From contig NZ_MUKA01000017.1 in the NCBI RefSeq assembly GCF_002150735.1, forward strand, positions 1 to 64,000: DNA of 64,000 bases. The letters run 5' to 3'. The DNA comes from Streptomyces africanus. GTDB taxonomy: Bacteria; Actinomycetota; Actinomycetes; Streptomycetales; Streptomycetaceae. Below are positions 63,312 through 64,000 of the stretch, piece after piece; positions within the stretch are counted from its first letter, which is position 1; each line of letters opens with the position of its first letter. Both the position numbers and the translations under genes were made by a program. The notes below the pieces were generated by a model, which was given only the letters and a program-made list of their open reading frames with translations, was not told where the DNA came from and did not search any database.

Positions 63312-64000
63312 GGTGCCGGAGCACGAAGCGGACGGACAACTCGCCACGCCGACACACGAGGTCAGGGACTTCCTGCACCGCAGGCGCGAGCAGATCGCCC
63401 AGCGGTGGGCGGACGAGCCCTTGTTCCGCACCGTGTTCACCGTCTCGCGCGACGAGGCGGTGGAGGCGAGCAAGGTCGTCGTGGACGCGCTGGCCCAGGT
63501 GGCCGACTCGGATCAGGTGGAGGACCCGGACGCCGCGGGATTCAGCGGGGTGCGCGAGCAGCTGGCCCGGATGGGCGCGGCCCGCTCGCGTGCGGGGCTG
63601 TCGAACACCCAGGTCGCCAGCGAGCTGGCCGCCCTGCGGCCGCCCGTGGAGAACCTGCTGGCCGCCGATCTGGAGGAGACGCCGCCCGAGCATCTGCGGG
63701 CGTGTTCGACGGCGCTGACGGTGCTGATGGGCACCCTGCGGCTGGTCGCCATGCAGACGGCGCTGAGCGAGTGGCAGGCTCTCAGCGACCGGCAGCGGCT
63801 GCAGCTGATGGAGGTGGCGACGCCCGTCATCCGGCTGTGGGACGGCGTCGTGGCCGTGCCGCTGATCGGGACGCTGGACAGTGCCCGCAGCCAGGTGGTC
63901 ATGGAGACGCTGCTGAACGCCGTCGTCGACCAGCACGCCCGGTTCGCGATCCTCGACATCACCGGGGTGCCGACGGTGGACTCGCTGGTGGCGCAGCACC
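63312..64000 (+). CDS. RsbR-like STAS co-antagonist, truncated by the window end
   Basis: The GTG at 63312 follows AGGAGAG. Over 229 residues are present with no stop in the window. The N-terminal helical RsbRD-like domain (RDFLHRRREQIAQRWADEPLF, LARMGAARSRAGLSNTQV) is followed by a STAS domain starting LMEVATPVIRLWDGVVAVPLIG and ending at the edge in ARFAILDITGVPTVDSLVAQH, the phosphorylatable Thr/Ser segment. RsbR proteins form the stressosome with RsbS and RsbT, which would be expected just to the right. Confidence 0.9.

Overview
The window is very GC-rich, with GTG/TTG starts, strong GGAGG-type ribosome sites, rare TTA codons and families restricted to actinomycetes (a conservon, CYP157/CYP154, the GlgE pathway, DUF5133, ANTAR and SpoIIE-type regulators). 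This points to a Streptomyces chromosome, probably an arm region rich in accessory genes. No rRNA, tRNA, CRISPR array, transposase or phage gene was seen.

Left part (1-9.2 kb): the window opens on a fold-back of an NAD-dependent epimerase start (20-bp perfect inverted arms that begin exactly at base 1). Small hypothetical and secreted proteins, an aminoglycoside/fructosamine-kinase-like protein and a monofunctional catalase follow. Next come a large protein carrying twelve 13-residue, partly cysteine-containing repeats, and a P-loop kinase-like protein.

9.2-14.7 kb: a complete six-gene conservon, cvnABCD plus two cytochrome P450s. The first P450 has lost the ExxR arginine, as known for CYP157; the second looks like a normal CYP154. 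cvnA and the second P450 each carry a TTA leucine codon, so the operon is probably bldA-dependent. A nearby MHYT sensor gene holds the only other TTA codon I found in a predicted gene.

14.9-23.4 kb: a PucR-type regulator, a YrdC/YciO protein, a dienelactone hydrolase, the MHYT protein, a metallophosphoesterase, a luciferase-like oxidoreductase behind a perfect TetR-like palindrome, a RibD-like reductase and a TauD-like dioxygenase.

23.4-30.8 kb: a fructan utilisation locus. It has a secreted GH32 enzyme, divergently an ABC importer with a cytoplasmic GH32 enzyme, and a LacI-family regulator. Related operator-like motifs lie in the shared promoter region.

30.9-45.6 kb: an aldo-keto reductase, a stand-alone LigD-type 3'-phosphoesterase next to an ATP-dependent ligase, a PAS-GAF-PP2C-HATPase phosphatase, a peroxiredoxin/DoxX pair, an AraC/MFS divergon and a MarR regulator. 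A second DNA ligase, a secreted NPP1 protein, a questin-oxidase-like protein, a second-type hemC, an ABC-2 permease remnant and a SigB-type sigma factor follow.

45.6-64 kb: an ANTAR protein, a two-domain VOC protein, and a glycogen/trehalose block. In that block glgX, with a 4-bp-overlapping HATPase gene, is divergent from DUF5133 - glgE - treS - maltokinase - glgB. This is the complete GlgE pathway (trehalose to maltose to maltose-1-phosphate to branched alpha-glucan). It is followed by a YbdK-type ligase, an acyl-CoA-ligase-like protein lacking the P-loop lysine, and a partner-switching set (HATPase, STAS and a truncated RsbR-like STAS gene) with a PRC-barrel protein. From memory this gene order resembles the second, stress-linked glycogen cluster of S. 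coelicolor; that was not checked. The combination suggests storage-carbon metabolism under SigB-like stress control.
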